A stretch of DNA of 64,000 bases from Dimorphilus gyrociliatus (lineage: Eukaryota > Annelida > Polychaeta > Dinophilidae): assembly GCA_904063045.1 (NCBI GenBank), contig CAJFCJ010000034.1, positions 128,531 through 192,530 on the forward strand, read 5' to 3'. Each line of letters opens with the position of its first letter. The stretch's first letter is position 1. Positions 24,495 to 35,210 of this stretch are shown here, piece after piece. The position numbers and the translations under genes were made by a program. The notes under the pieces were generated by a model. It was not told the origin of the DNA. It was given only the letters and a program-made list of their open reading frames with translations, and made no database searches.

Positions 24495-25850
24495 ATTGTG
24501 ATTTGTATTATGGTTTCAATTTTTCTGAAAACAGCCGTTCTTGGTTATACAGTAATAGCTGCCGAGCAATTGGAACTGTTTTGAATGTATCTTTAATTGT
24601 TTCAATAACTGTTGTGTTTTTTATTTCTTTGAAAGTATTTCTAATAGTTAGAGGGTTCAGTTCAAAGATATATTTAAGGAAAATTATCTTCGTTCTCTTC
24701 GGAATAATCTTGATTTTCATAGTTATTTTTACCATTTTTGCATCCTTTCATTATAATGTTAGAGTTTTGTTTCTATTTTAACAATAACTAATGTTTTATA
24801 AATTTATCACTGAAGGATAAATTTTCGCAAGACGTTCTCTGTCTGAACCTAATACTTTCTTATAAAAAGTATGAATCATGAACTATTTGATTTGCTAGTT
24901 ATGCTTTTGGAATTTCAGCAATATCATTTTTTTTAAATTTATCATATGTATATCTCATTCTAAGAGGTTTTATTAGGAAAAGCAAAGACTCTATAGCTAT
25001 ATTCCTTAGCGATTTAATAGAAAGATTAATTTTCCTTTTACGTTCTTCTCTATTTATAATTGTAACACTCTTTGGTAAGGATTGTTATATATGTATATAC
25101 AGTATATATAGTATAGATGATTACTGCTTTTCCAGGAAGTTTTATGACTAATTATTCACTTATTAAAATGATAATTATATCAATAAGCTCATTATATCAA
25201 CCTTGGTATTTTATAGTAAATTTCTTTCAAGAATATTTAAAGAGAAGAAAAGAACTAAAAAAAATGAATAGGTAGGTTAGATATTAAATTATAATCTTTA
25301 TAAAAGAAGTAAGTTTTATATAATATAGGCTGAATTACTTGAAAAATATTGAAAAAAAACAACAAATGGGAGGTTTTTTTTTTTCTATGTTAACAAATAG
25401 TTATTGTAGTCATTTATTATTTATTTAAACAATTCAACTATGGAAATATCAAAAATTAAAGAGATTTTTCTTTCAACATATAAATGCCAAGTTTAACAAG
25501 CTTCAATTTAATGATATATTCTATAATAATTGCAATTATCTAAAATGTATTAAAGACTTAACGGAAGTGTTATGCGTTTGTCAAAAGATTAATTTATGTA
25601 TTAATAATGACATAGGAAAAGAAACAATATTTATCAAGGTAAGAACAGCCTTCTTCTTCTTCTTCTTCTTCTTACAAGTGTTTCTCTTCTAAATATGATA
25701 TTTTAATAGAAAAATCATTGTAATAAGTATAATTACATGATTAATGTTGAAGAGTTTACTATTATAGATGAAAAGAATGAATATAGAAATATGAACGATG
25801 TAGTTAATTTTATTCAATTGATAATAGATAATCGAAATGAAAACTGGTAA

Positions 25851-27219
25851 AACTATTTTGAATTATGTTGTAATGCTTTTATCTTATCAATTTTTTGTAC
25901 TTTTATAAAGAAATAAATATGACTTTTAATAAGATTTTAGCTATTCTATTTGAACCTAGTTCAATCTCTAAAGTATATATTGTATAAACGAAAGTTACCA
26001 AGAGCTTGATCAGTATGCTTTCAATTTCTTGTTTCTGATAAAACAGTCGGAAATTTAAACTTTCTATCTAAATTTAGAAATATTTCTGCTATATTCAAGA
26101 ATTATAATGCGTTTTTATATATAAACTAAAGAATATATTATGAATAGACTAAAACGTTTGATATAGATAACATTTATAACATAATAAGTATGTGACATTA
26201 TGAACTTGACGCTAAGACTTTTTGTCTTTTCAATATTCAATACAAATTGTTCGTTGTTCAAAGATTTTATAGATTAACCTGACAAAAAAAATAGTCTATT
26301 CAAGTTATAGAATATATAGCATATGTCGAAATTTGTTATAACGCTTCCTAGATGAATTGAAACGATATCTCAAGAGACTATAATTAAAAAAAAAGAGAGT
26401 TTACTTGTTGTTTTTACTTACGTTCAAGATATAATTTGTTCTATTAATAAAGTTTAGAGATTGTTATCTATGGGTTAGAATTCATTATTGGATTATAAGG
26501 AATTTAAATTTTGGCCTAGAGAGATGTATAGTTTAAATAGAAAAACTATATAAGTTATTTCTTCTAAATTGATATATCTCTCTTTCTATGATAAGATAAA
26601 GGAGACATATTCTGTTTACACCATGAATTATGAGCAAAACACGTCATTTTTAGTTGTCTCTGTAGCTTTATTTTTCCATTTTCCCAGTCTTTTTCTCTTT
26701 GTCTGTCGGTCTGTCTTCCACTTTTTCCTTATTCTCTTATACACAGTATATATATATATATTTCTCCCCCGTGTCCTAACTGAATGACCTAGTTAAAATT
26801 GGAATGTAGAATTATGTCACTTAAGACTAAAAAATAACATTAATAATTCCTCAGCAATAGAACTTGTTTAAATAGTGTAGTAAACATAGGCTTATCAAGC
26901 GGAAATTTCCCTGACCAAATATAACACTAAAACCATAGAGAGCATGAAAGTCTCATATAGGCCAATCTTGTTAAAGCGCAAGATAGAGGTTTTCATTTAT
27001 CGCCCAGCAGTCATACTAATTAAATGAACATTCGATATATGATAATGTTACTTGAAATTAAATATTAAATTTACTATAAATCAATAGATTTATAGATTTC
27101 ATTATTATTTGAAATGCTAAAGAAATGCATTAAATAATGAATTTATAAGAAAAATAAATCTGCTATTTTCAAGGCTACAGACGACAAATAAGCTAAAAAG
27201 GAAAGTAGGATTATAACCG
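25851..27219. other. Intergenic, nothing recognised
   Basis: AT-rich spacer between locus B and the ZYG11-type gene. A 72-codon frame at 26569-26787 has biased composition but no supporting signal. Confidence 0.45.
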
Positions 27220-29571
27220 TCGTATATTTGGAAGAAGGATATATTAACTTAACATATGCTTCTCTTATAAATACAATTATGTTGAAACTGAGCAACTTGT
27301 GCATAAAGGTAAGGAAATTTTAACAGTAAACAATCATAAAAATGTTCATATTTCGAAACGAATTGTTTAAATCGTTTAGAGGATATTATAATAAAATGCT
27401 TAAGCTCTTCTATCAAACGGATATCTTACTATATATAGGCCTTTTCAAGAAAATATAAATCTTTAAAAATCTCGTAAATGACTTTAAGGCCTTATTATTA
27501 ACCATACAAACAGGTTATCTATGTTAAATGGAGGAGAATATTATCCAATTCAACTGTAGAAATTCCATGTCTTGTTGGTGAAACGCTTTTAAATTATTTC
27601 GATAAAGAAGATTGCGGAATAAGTGAAGAGATTTTCATCTCTATTCTAAATATGGTAAAGACTTTAAAGACAATTGAAATCCATGGAAATAGACTATCGA
27701 AGAAAATTGTTGAACTTTTACATAAACATTCGATCACTACTTTAAAATTACATAATTTTAAATTTGATGTAAAAGAAGAGTATTTTCCATCCAATTGGTC
27801 GAAAAATTTAACTGAAATCTCTCTAAACAACTGCAAATTTTCCAGTCGTTCATTTATTTTACCAAAACGAAAATCATTGAAGAGAAAAAACGATCAAATG
27901 ACATCTAATGATCATTTCTATATTCTAAGGAATTGTATTAAACTTACAAGTTTAGATGTTAGCTATACAGATTTTAATGATATTCATTTGAACGATATAA
28001 CATCCCAATTGCCATTAATTCAAGTATTGAATTTACAAAGTACTCAAGTAACAAATATTCTACCTTTATTACGACTTAAGAAGTTAAAGGTTTTAAATTT
28101 TTCGGATTGTTTCCCAATGTCTCATACTGTAGATATTCTACGTTGCCTCACCAAATTAGAATGGTTAAGATTATCCGAACCGCCAATCGACCAAGAAGGA
28201 AAAATGCTTATAAATATATTAAGTAGTTGCTATTGGAAACATCTAGAATACTTTGATTTTTTATATTCAACATCTCTTGGAAGAAGTTCTATTGCAATCA
28301 TAAAGTAAATACTTTTATTTTGTATACTAAAATATTGAATTTATTCATAGTTTTCGCTCTCTATAGAAACTTTATAAAGGTTCATACTAAATTAAAATTT
28401 CTGGGACTTTTGGGTTTTCCACTACCAAATTCACTTCCTGAAGATTTGGGCCTGCTTGAATACATATCAGACAGATCAAAGGATATAATACCTTTTATTG
28501 TGATTGTTCAATTGATCGATTTTGTTTTTATTTAATCTATAAGAGTATCATTGATTTTTTTATAGTTTACTGATGAGACGGCCTTTCAAGAAACCTTACC
28601 AATTTTTTTATCGGACCATTATCCAGAGAGTTCAATTCTACTCTACGCAAGAAATTATCTAATGAAAAATGCCGCCCTAAGTCGTTCACGTTTTTCGTCA
28701 TTCTTTAACACGCTAAGTCAATTAAGTAAAGAAAAATACATAGATGTAAGCCTATTAATTGTATATTATACATATTTATTTGTTAAATATTAAACATATT
28801 GCAGATTCTCCTTCAATACTTTGAATTTATCGTTTATAGAAGATTAAATTTATCACCAAAGATTGCTTTTCCAGAAGATCAGATATTACATTTATGCTTT
28901 ATAGAAATTAATAAAATATTCAAATTAAATCTCAAACATCAATCAACTAAGGCAAAAGTTAAATTTTTCAAGTTATTCTTGGCGGTAAGAAAGCATTTAT
29001 TGATAGAAAGTTATGAAAAAACACCTTTCTTTACAATACCATTCTCAAAATATCTGCTGGATTTATATGTGACATTTAAGGAAGAAATATCAGAAAAATG
29101 TGTTATTGTTTACTGTTTAATATCTGAAATGATATCAAAAAATGTTCAAGAAATATCTGAGTTATTAATTCCATTTATTTTGGACTTGAACGTTAAAACG
29201 GTAAGAAGGGAAAATACCACATTTTTATAAATTTTGTTTTTCATGACGGCATTGTTCATACATAGTTGACTAACTTGGAAAAGTCCCGTTTAAAATTTTG
29301 GCTATCCAAATATTTTCAATGTATTACAACTGTTAAGAATATTGAACAAGTTCAACAGATTCGAACTGTTAAAGAGATTGTTAAAGATCGTTTGGAAAAT
29401 CATTTAAAAACTACTCTAGAAATTAATAAATTACGCTTAAAAAGAAAATGGTACGAATAACAATTACGTAATTAATTAACATTTTTATTATTTTTTATCA
29501 TTTTTAGGCCTTTTAGCTGTCCAATTAAGAGATTAGGACCGAGCCCACCGAAAATATTAAAGCTAGTATGA
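27220..29571 (+). CDS. ZYG11/ZER1-family LRR-armadillo protein (CUL2 E3 substrate receptor type)
   Basis: Exons ~27220..27308, 27514..28304, 28367..28499, 28566..28745, 28805..29200, 29266..29450 and 29508..29571, with all phases consistent. The first exon has a VHL/BC-box-like segment (YASLINTIMLKLSNLCIK). The large exon opens with IPCLVGETLLNYF, as in family members (FPQEVADRLL in vertebrate ZYG11B), then LRR units (LTSLDVSYTDFND, LPLIQVLNLQSTQVTN, LEWLRLSEP). The next exons match the LRR-to-armadillo link (KLKFLGLLGFPLP) and helical repeats (QETLPIFLSDHYPESS). In animals such proteins bind elongin and CUL2 and recognise N-terminal glycine degrons. That activity is inferred from family. About 610 residues are visible, slightly shorter than vertebrate forms. 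The start codon is not resolved. A broken copy lies at 31976-32440. Confidence 0.72.
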
Positions 29572-30057
29572 TATTGATTATGATGATGATGATAAGGATG
29601 TTGTTGGGGGAATTAGTGACAAGTTTAGTGATAATACATTGTGGAATTCAGCATCTAAGTGAAATTAATTTCGTACTAAATCTAGTATGGAATAATTATC
29701 TATAAAAAAGATTTTTTCTTTGTATAGGGCTATATTTTAATGGCAGATGTCTTATCCAATAACCATATCATATATAATGTTATATTATTTAAATGAATCA
29801 GGGAGAAATCTTTGTTTAATGCAGACCGCCGTGTACGGTTTAATTTGCAGTTGAATATTGAATCTTTCTATTGTATATACATTTTTCGATTTAATATATA
29901 TTTGTATTTGATTTGTTAAATATTCAATAAACTTTAACTTGAACACTTTTTGAATACTTTTGAATATTTTCAATTAAATGCGTAGTTTACTATGACGAAT
30001 TGTACAATACTTGAAATTCGAGTTGATGATGCAATAAATGTTATTAAAAACTAACTT
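29572..30057. other. Intergenic, nothing recognised
   Basis: AT-rich spacer with a short GAT-rich tract just after the ZYG11-type stop. Confidence 0.4.
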
Positions 30058-30131
30058 GGCTTTGTGGCTTAGTTGGTTAAAGCGCCTGTCTAGTAAACAG
30101 GAGATCGAGGGTTCGAATCCCTCCAAAGCCT
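30058..30131 (+). tRNA. tRNA-Thr (AGT)
   Basis: A 74-nt cloverleaf with acceptor GGCTTTG/CAAAGCC, D arm TGGCTTAGTTGG, anticodon loop CT-AGT-AA and T arm GGGTTCGAATCCC, followed by a T run. A threonine identity fits the AGT anticodon. Confidence 0.95.
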
Positions 30132-30624
30132 TTTTGTTTAAATATAATAGAAATCTTTTTTTTTTTTAATTATTAAAATTTAATAGAGCATAAATGAGAT
30201 ACGAACCAACTAAACTAACAGATTAAAATATTTACTGTGTATTGAATAATCGAACTCTTGAACAAGTAAACTCTTTTCTGTTACAAATATTTTATGCTTA
30301 TTGCGTAATAATTCTTTTTTTATCAATATTTAAATTTATTTTACAGTTGTTAATTCCTATGTAATCATTTCGATTTAAATATCGATATAAAAGTAAATAG
30401 TAAATACAGCTATTTGACAATATTTCTACTATGAAACAATATATATAGGTACAGTATTCCCATTAATTCGTTTGTATTTTTTCGCGTGAAACCATGCTAA
30501 TGTTTAAATTCCGTTTCCTGTTTCGTCTGCTACTGTTTTGATTATGGCCGTCTGCTCTAATAGTCCCACTTTCCATAGTCTAAATAGTTAGTTTGCTATT
30601 GGGTGTCACGTAAAAGAGATTAAA
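30132..30624. other. Intergenic, nothing recognised
   Basis: AT-rich DNA upstream of the NAPE-PLD gene, presumably including its promoter; no clear motif. Confidence 0.4.
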
Positions 30625-31779
30625 ATGGAATTTCCTGAGACCGAGAAGCAAAGATCTATATTTGAGAATGGACGCTTTCATAATCCATGGCCAACTTGGA
30701 AAAATATTTCGTTTCTTAAGGGAGTCAGTGTTGCTCCAAAATTTGTCTGGAATCAACTCACATCGGCTCCAATGGTTTCTAAAACAGAATTGGAAAATGA
30801 ACATCCTGTTCTAAAGCCAGACGTGAAAATTTTGGAAAACCCTCCAACAGATAAAATACAATTTGTTTGGATTGGACATGCAACTTTTCTTATTCAAATG
30901 GAAGGATTGAATATTCTCACCGATCCAGTATTTAGTCATCGAATTGGACCTGTTTCGTTCATTGGACAGGCTAGGTACAGAAAACCAGCAATGACAATAA
31001 ATGAGCTACCAAAAATAGATGCTATAGTAATTTCACACGATCATTACGATCATCTTGATTATAACTCAGTGAAAAGTTTAAACGAACGCTACGGTAATAA
31101 CCTTAGATGGTTCATACCGTTAGGAAGAGGAAAATGGTTAAAAGATTGCGGTATAGAAAAAGTTACAGAGTTGGATTGGTGGGAAGAAAGCGATACAAGC
31201 TTAAAAGGAGTAAAATTTGTTTGTACTCCATGTCAACACTGGTGTAAAAGAAATTTAACAGATACCTATAAGGTAAAATACAAACCTAAAGTCTTTTACC
31301 TATTATTTCTAGTGTAACAATTAATATACATAATTAATTTCAGGCGTTAGCGGGATCTTGGTGCATTATAGGCCAACAACAAAAGTTCTTTTTCGCTGGA
31401 GATACAGGCTATTGCGCCAGTTTTAAGCAGATAGGTTATCATTACGGTCCGTTTACACTTGCAGCTATTCCGATTGGAGCATATGAGCCTAGGTTAAATA
31501 TCCATCAATTTTAAATGAAGTTTATTATATTAATTTTAATTAATTGTTCAAAATAGGCACTTTTTACAACCCCAACACGTTAATCCTGAAGAAGCCATCT
31601 CGATTTATGAAGATATCAAAGCGAAGCATTTTGTACCAATGCATTGGGGAACATTTCTCCTCTCATTCGAACCTATACTAGAACCACCTAAGAGAATTTT
31701 AGAAGAAGTTAAAAGACGAAATTTAACTGCTGACTATTTTCATTTACCAAAACTTGGTCAAGTTACCAACGTTTCATAA
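30625..31779 (+). CDS. NAPEPLD: N-acyl-phosphatidylethanolamine-hydrolysing phospholipase D
   Basis: Exons 30625..31272, 31344..31492 and 31557..31779 encode 339 residues, a little shorter than the human enzyme. The metallo-beta-lactamase fold is clear: [10 protein letters not shown] and [12 protein letters not shown], the zinc motif SHDHYDHLD (H-x-H-x-D-H), the histidine in [17 protein letters not shown] with a metal-binding aspartate, and the late histidine in PMHWGTF. The family releases N-acylethanolamines, including endocannabinoid-type lipids, from membrane N-acyl-PE. The N-terminus (PWPTWKN) matches the family's membrane-contact region. All catalytic residues I can see are kept, so it should be active. 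It stands alone between the ZYG11-type gene and that gene's broken copy. The ATG follows an in-frame open leader and matches the family start. Confidence 0.95.
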
Positions 31780-31975
31780 CTTCATCTGCAATATGGTTTT
31801 TCAAATTATTAGTGTGAAATTTTTGTTTCATTCTCAAAAGAGTTTAATTTTGAAAATGAAATCTATAATTATTGTTTTGAAAATTAATGTGGCTTATAAT
31901 TACGATCTACGCTCTTACCATCTGGCCCATTCGTATACTTAATACGTATTAAGCAGTGTAGATAAACAATACAAA

Positions 31976-32440
31976 ATGTTCAAAAATTTAACTGAAATCT
32001 CTCTAAACAACTGCAAAATTTTCCAGTCGTTCATTTATTTTACCGAAACGAAAATCATGGAAGAGAAAAAACGATCGAATGATATCAAAGGATCATTTCT
32101 ATATTCTAAGGAATTGTATTAAACTTACAAGTTTAGATGTTAGCTCTACAGATTTTAATGATATTCATTTGAACGATATAACATCCCAATTGCCATTAAT
32201 TCAAGTATTGAATTTACAAAGTACTCAAGTAACAAATATTCTACCTTTATTACGACTTAAGAAGTTAAAGGTTTTAAATTTTTCGGATTGTTTCCCGATA
32301 TCTCATACTGTAGATATTCTACGTTGCCTCACCAAATTAGAATGGTTAAGATTATAAAATGCTGGCTTAAGTCGTTTACGTTTTTCGTCATTCTTTAACT
32401 CGCTAAGTCGATTAACAAGTAAGATTTATAGATGTAAGCC
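31976..32440 (+). pseudogene. Broken partial copy of the ZYG11-type gene
   Basis: Bases 31976-32356 repeat the LRR part of the gene at 27806-28175 with few changes, including an extra A that breaks frame near the start. The match then jumps to a stretch equivalent to 28672-28735 (LSR-RFSSFFN region), skipping about 500 bp and a splice boundary. No start exon or 3' exons are present. It is a duplicated and internally deleted fragment 3.8 kb from its parent, inserted just after the NAPE-PLD gene. Confidence 0.8.
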
Positions 32441-32559
32441 TAAAATGTGCATTGATTTTTTTCTTTCAACTTGTACAGTATATATGCTATCGCTCGTTAT
32501 ATAATCAATCATTTACTTTTCTACATTTGTTAAAGAACTATCATAAACCCTCTAAGAGA

Positions 32560-33278
32560 ATGAAATCACTTGCAGTAGTAATGATATTTATAATTCAAGT
32601 TATATTTGGACAATTGCCATCTCTGTCAAGTAACAAAAGTTCTAAGAGATAGCATGCGAACAAAGGCTTTCGAACTGTGATAAAGAGAGAGGAATAGAAA
32701 TGAACTTTATGAATTATCAGACTTTTAGCCCTACTACATTTTGTAAGAACTACAGAAGTCATCTGAAATGCTTACAAGAGTTTGATTCTTCCCAATGTTA
32801 TCCAAATCGTTACAATATGGAAGAGGCCTATTTGATAAAAGTCTGTAGTAAAGGTAACTAATTACATTTTCAAAGTTATGATAAAAAAAGGTAATCGTAT
32901 TTAGCTTGCCAATGTGAGCTTGACAGTTGTAGAGGAAAGTCTTATCGTGACGGATGTAAACTTTGGTATTGTTTAAGGAACGCCGTTATTCAATGCAATG
33001 CGTATAACGAAGGCGTTATACGACTTTATTCGACTGTTATGAACTTTTGTATGTGTTGTCGAATCACTTAATATTTCATTAATAGTTTTATATATACATT
33101 TTTTACATTAGGTAATGGAGACGGTGGATATTGGAAGAAAAATTGTCGTCGTACGTATAGGGGCTCATATAACGTTATAAAAACTATGATTAATTCTGTT
33201 GAGACCAAAGTAGCCGAATATTTTTATACTTTCGGTTTGCTATTATGTGCGCTATTTTATAGAATATACAGTTGTTAA
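32560..33278 (+). CDS. Small secreted cysteine-rich protein, copy 5
   Basis: Exons 32560..32598 (leader, provisional), 32649..32853, 32905..33048 and 33112..33278 encode 184 residues, the same length as copy 3. The leader MKSLAVVMIFIIQ is hydrophobic. The first half carries CEQRLSNC, FCKNYRSHLKC and SQCYPN. The second carries CQCELDSC and a WYC-x(8)-C pair, then a phase-1 intron whose flanks rebuild a cysteine, exactly as in copy 3. The end (YFYTFGLLLCALFYRIYS) is hydrophobic. The leader intron would be only 50 bp, so that junction is the least certain part. The function is unknown; a surface-tethered protein is inferred. Confidence 0.72.
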
Positions 33279-33436
33279 TATGAATATATAATCCACAGGA
33301 TTACGAATGAATGTTCAATTGTAACATTATACTGTATATGTTGAGAATTATATCTGCTCAGAAAAAGCACAGTAAAGAATGAATACTGTTTTAACTAATA
33401 CGAAAATAGAATAGCAATATATTGATTAATTCTCTA

Positions 33437-34452
33437 TTATACATGAGAAACAATATGAAATATTAGGCCTAGATATAACAAGATATTTAAACTAATTATT
33501 GATGATTTGTTATTATTAGTAGTTTGTTGTGGTTCTTTGTCTCCATTTTCCAGTTTATGAAAACTTAATGGGATATATTCATTAATTTCAGAGTTTTGTC
33601 TTGTATTGCATAGATTTGTTGAACAAAAACACCTGTTTGCCGAATCTAAATCCTCTCTATATAAGCAACCATAATTCTTAACAGAATAATTCTTATGGCA
33701 ATCTCTTCTTATTTCTTTTTCACCTAAACAAATGTGAAAATAAGTATATAACAGTATTGTAGCTTTGAATATAACTACCAGTTATCATATTCTTGATTGA
33801 TTGGAATGCGCATGATTCGCGAGATGGATTTATATTACAAGTAAACTTTTCCTTTTCTTCTTTAGTTAATTGTGAATCGTCTAAGTTGTGACCACACCAA
33901 CTTTGGTATTTGGATTCGCATTTCCAACATTTTACACCTATTGAATAAAAGAAAATTTACCTTTGTAAAAAATGACATATTCAATAGAATAGACTGTTCA
34001 AAACAATAATCACTTTTAGGCTTTCTATTTGAAGTTATTAATGATGCTCTATTACATCTATTTTCTGAGCATAGACACTTAACAATTGGTCCATCATTAT
34101 CAACTTCATAGGAACAGGTATCAAGGAGTTTTTGTTTCTTATTTTCACAATTTCGGTAAACTTTATCTTTGTATAACATCGTTGAACATATTCCGTAGTG
34201 TTTACAAATTTTTCCAGTTTTATTTTCAGGTTCTTCAAACTTTTTACCACACCACGGATCCTTATCCGAAGAGCATTTCCAACATTCCGTCACCTCTTCC
34301 GTCCTTACTTTTTAAAAAGAGAGATTTTAGGCTAATCATTCAAGAATTGATAGGCAAACTTTATAACAGAGAAATATAAACAAACCGTTGAGAATTGAGG
34401 AGAAAAAGATTAATATTGAAATAAAAATTAGATATCTTTTTATTTCGATCAT
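33437..34452 (-). CDS. Two-domain Ly6/uPAR (three-finger) surface protein
   Basis: Exons complement(33437..33723, 33779..33937, 34014..34295, 34386..34452) encode about 264 residues. Exon 1 is a signal peptide (YLIFISILIFFSSILN). Exon 2 is a first three-finger domain beginning TECWKCSSD and closing with CLCSENRCNRAS, the family's C-x-C-x(4)-CN ending. Exons 3 and 4 form a second domain (VKCWKCESKYQSWCG ... RCFCSTNLCN). A hydrophobic C-terminus (NILLYLGLIFHIVSHV) suggests a GPI anchor. The donor of exon 2 (A|GTGATT) is inferred from phase; a second possible donor lies about 50 bp downstream. Proteins of this type act at the cell surface as receptor modulators. The partner cannot be named. It is convergent with cysteine-rich copy 5, ending 159 bp from it. 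Confidence 0.83.
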
Positions 34453-35210
34453 CGCACATGAACAAAGTTTGAAAAGATACTAAAGTAAAGCATAGAAAAA
34501 TTAATGGCCAACTATAATATTTTGCTTATAATTAATACTTAACTAATCACAAATAGATGATTATTATCAATTGATAGTAATTAGTTTACTATTTTGAATA
34601 TAAAGTGTAAATGCAGTGTGTTATTTGTTTCTTTTGTAAATATTGCTAATTGTTTTTGTATGAAACGTCTCATATTTTTTATTGATTAAAGATTCTTGGT
34701 ATAATAATCATTAAAGTAAAAGTGTGACCTTTTACTGGGCCGCTCACACTATTCATTTTATCATGGGTTATATGAGGGGAAGTTTCCAGAGGTGTACGTT
34801 CCTCATTGATTATTGGTTGGAATATGGGCGGATCCGCGTTTATGCATTCAAGCAAACAGCATCTTAAATAATTTAACCCATACTTGACGGAACGGTAAAT
34901 GATGACGTCTGTTCATTCCTTGCCAGTCATAATACTCCTTTTATTTCCAACTTGAAGTGGTTAACAATATATATCTATATAAGTATAAATAACATTATAA
35001 TTAAGTAGGGTAGTTAAAGAAATTCTACTTGAACAGCCTGAATATAATGTCGTTAAACTATCTTGTTAATACAGTGTATATTGCAAATAATTAATTAGTG
35101 AATAATATCCTTAAAAAGGGGAAAATAAGTCTGTTGATGTGAATATTAAGTTTTTTTTGTATTCAAGAGAATTGAACCAAACTAATTAAACGTTAATAAT
35201 TCATTTGATC
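34453..35210. other. Divergent spacer between the Ly6 gene and receptor F
   Basis: About 760 bp holding the 5' flanks of two divergent genes. The stretch 34735-34930 is less AT-rich than its surroundings. No motif is secure. Confidence 0.4.

Larger units (their letters stand above)
20461..25850 (+). pseudogene. Receptor locus B: same architecture, stops and frameshift in LDLa part
   Basis: It begins with a signal peptide (SLMLFPFFSFLLFHNYLL) and an SRCR-like module (ICQKLGYDNLHTVPDIC). A second SRCR-like module follows (VCKHFGFQSG ... IICPKSAKSLIDC, 22.5 kb), then a C-type lectin domain (ICYYMITEEKTLS ... CAYKNSKTFICQN, 22.8-23.3 kb) and LDLa modules copied from locus A. In the copied part a TGC has become TGA (near 23966), TGG has become TAG, and one base is inserted (near 24460). 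The membrane part at 24.5-25.3 kb is hydrophobic but very diverged, with no clear LRR block. The tail survives at 25.4-25.85 kb (CIKDLTEVLCVCQKINLCI, MNDVVNFIQLIIDN). The locus is probably a pseudogene. The N-terminal and C-terminal parts might still be expressed separately. Confidence 0.6.

Noticed and set aside
26569-26787. 72-codon plus-strand frame
   Set aside because: Composition is driven by F/L-rich AT/CT sequence; no neighbouring exon or homology.
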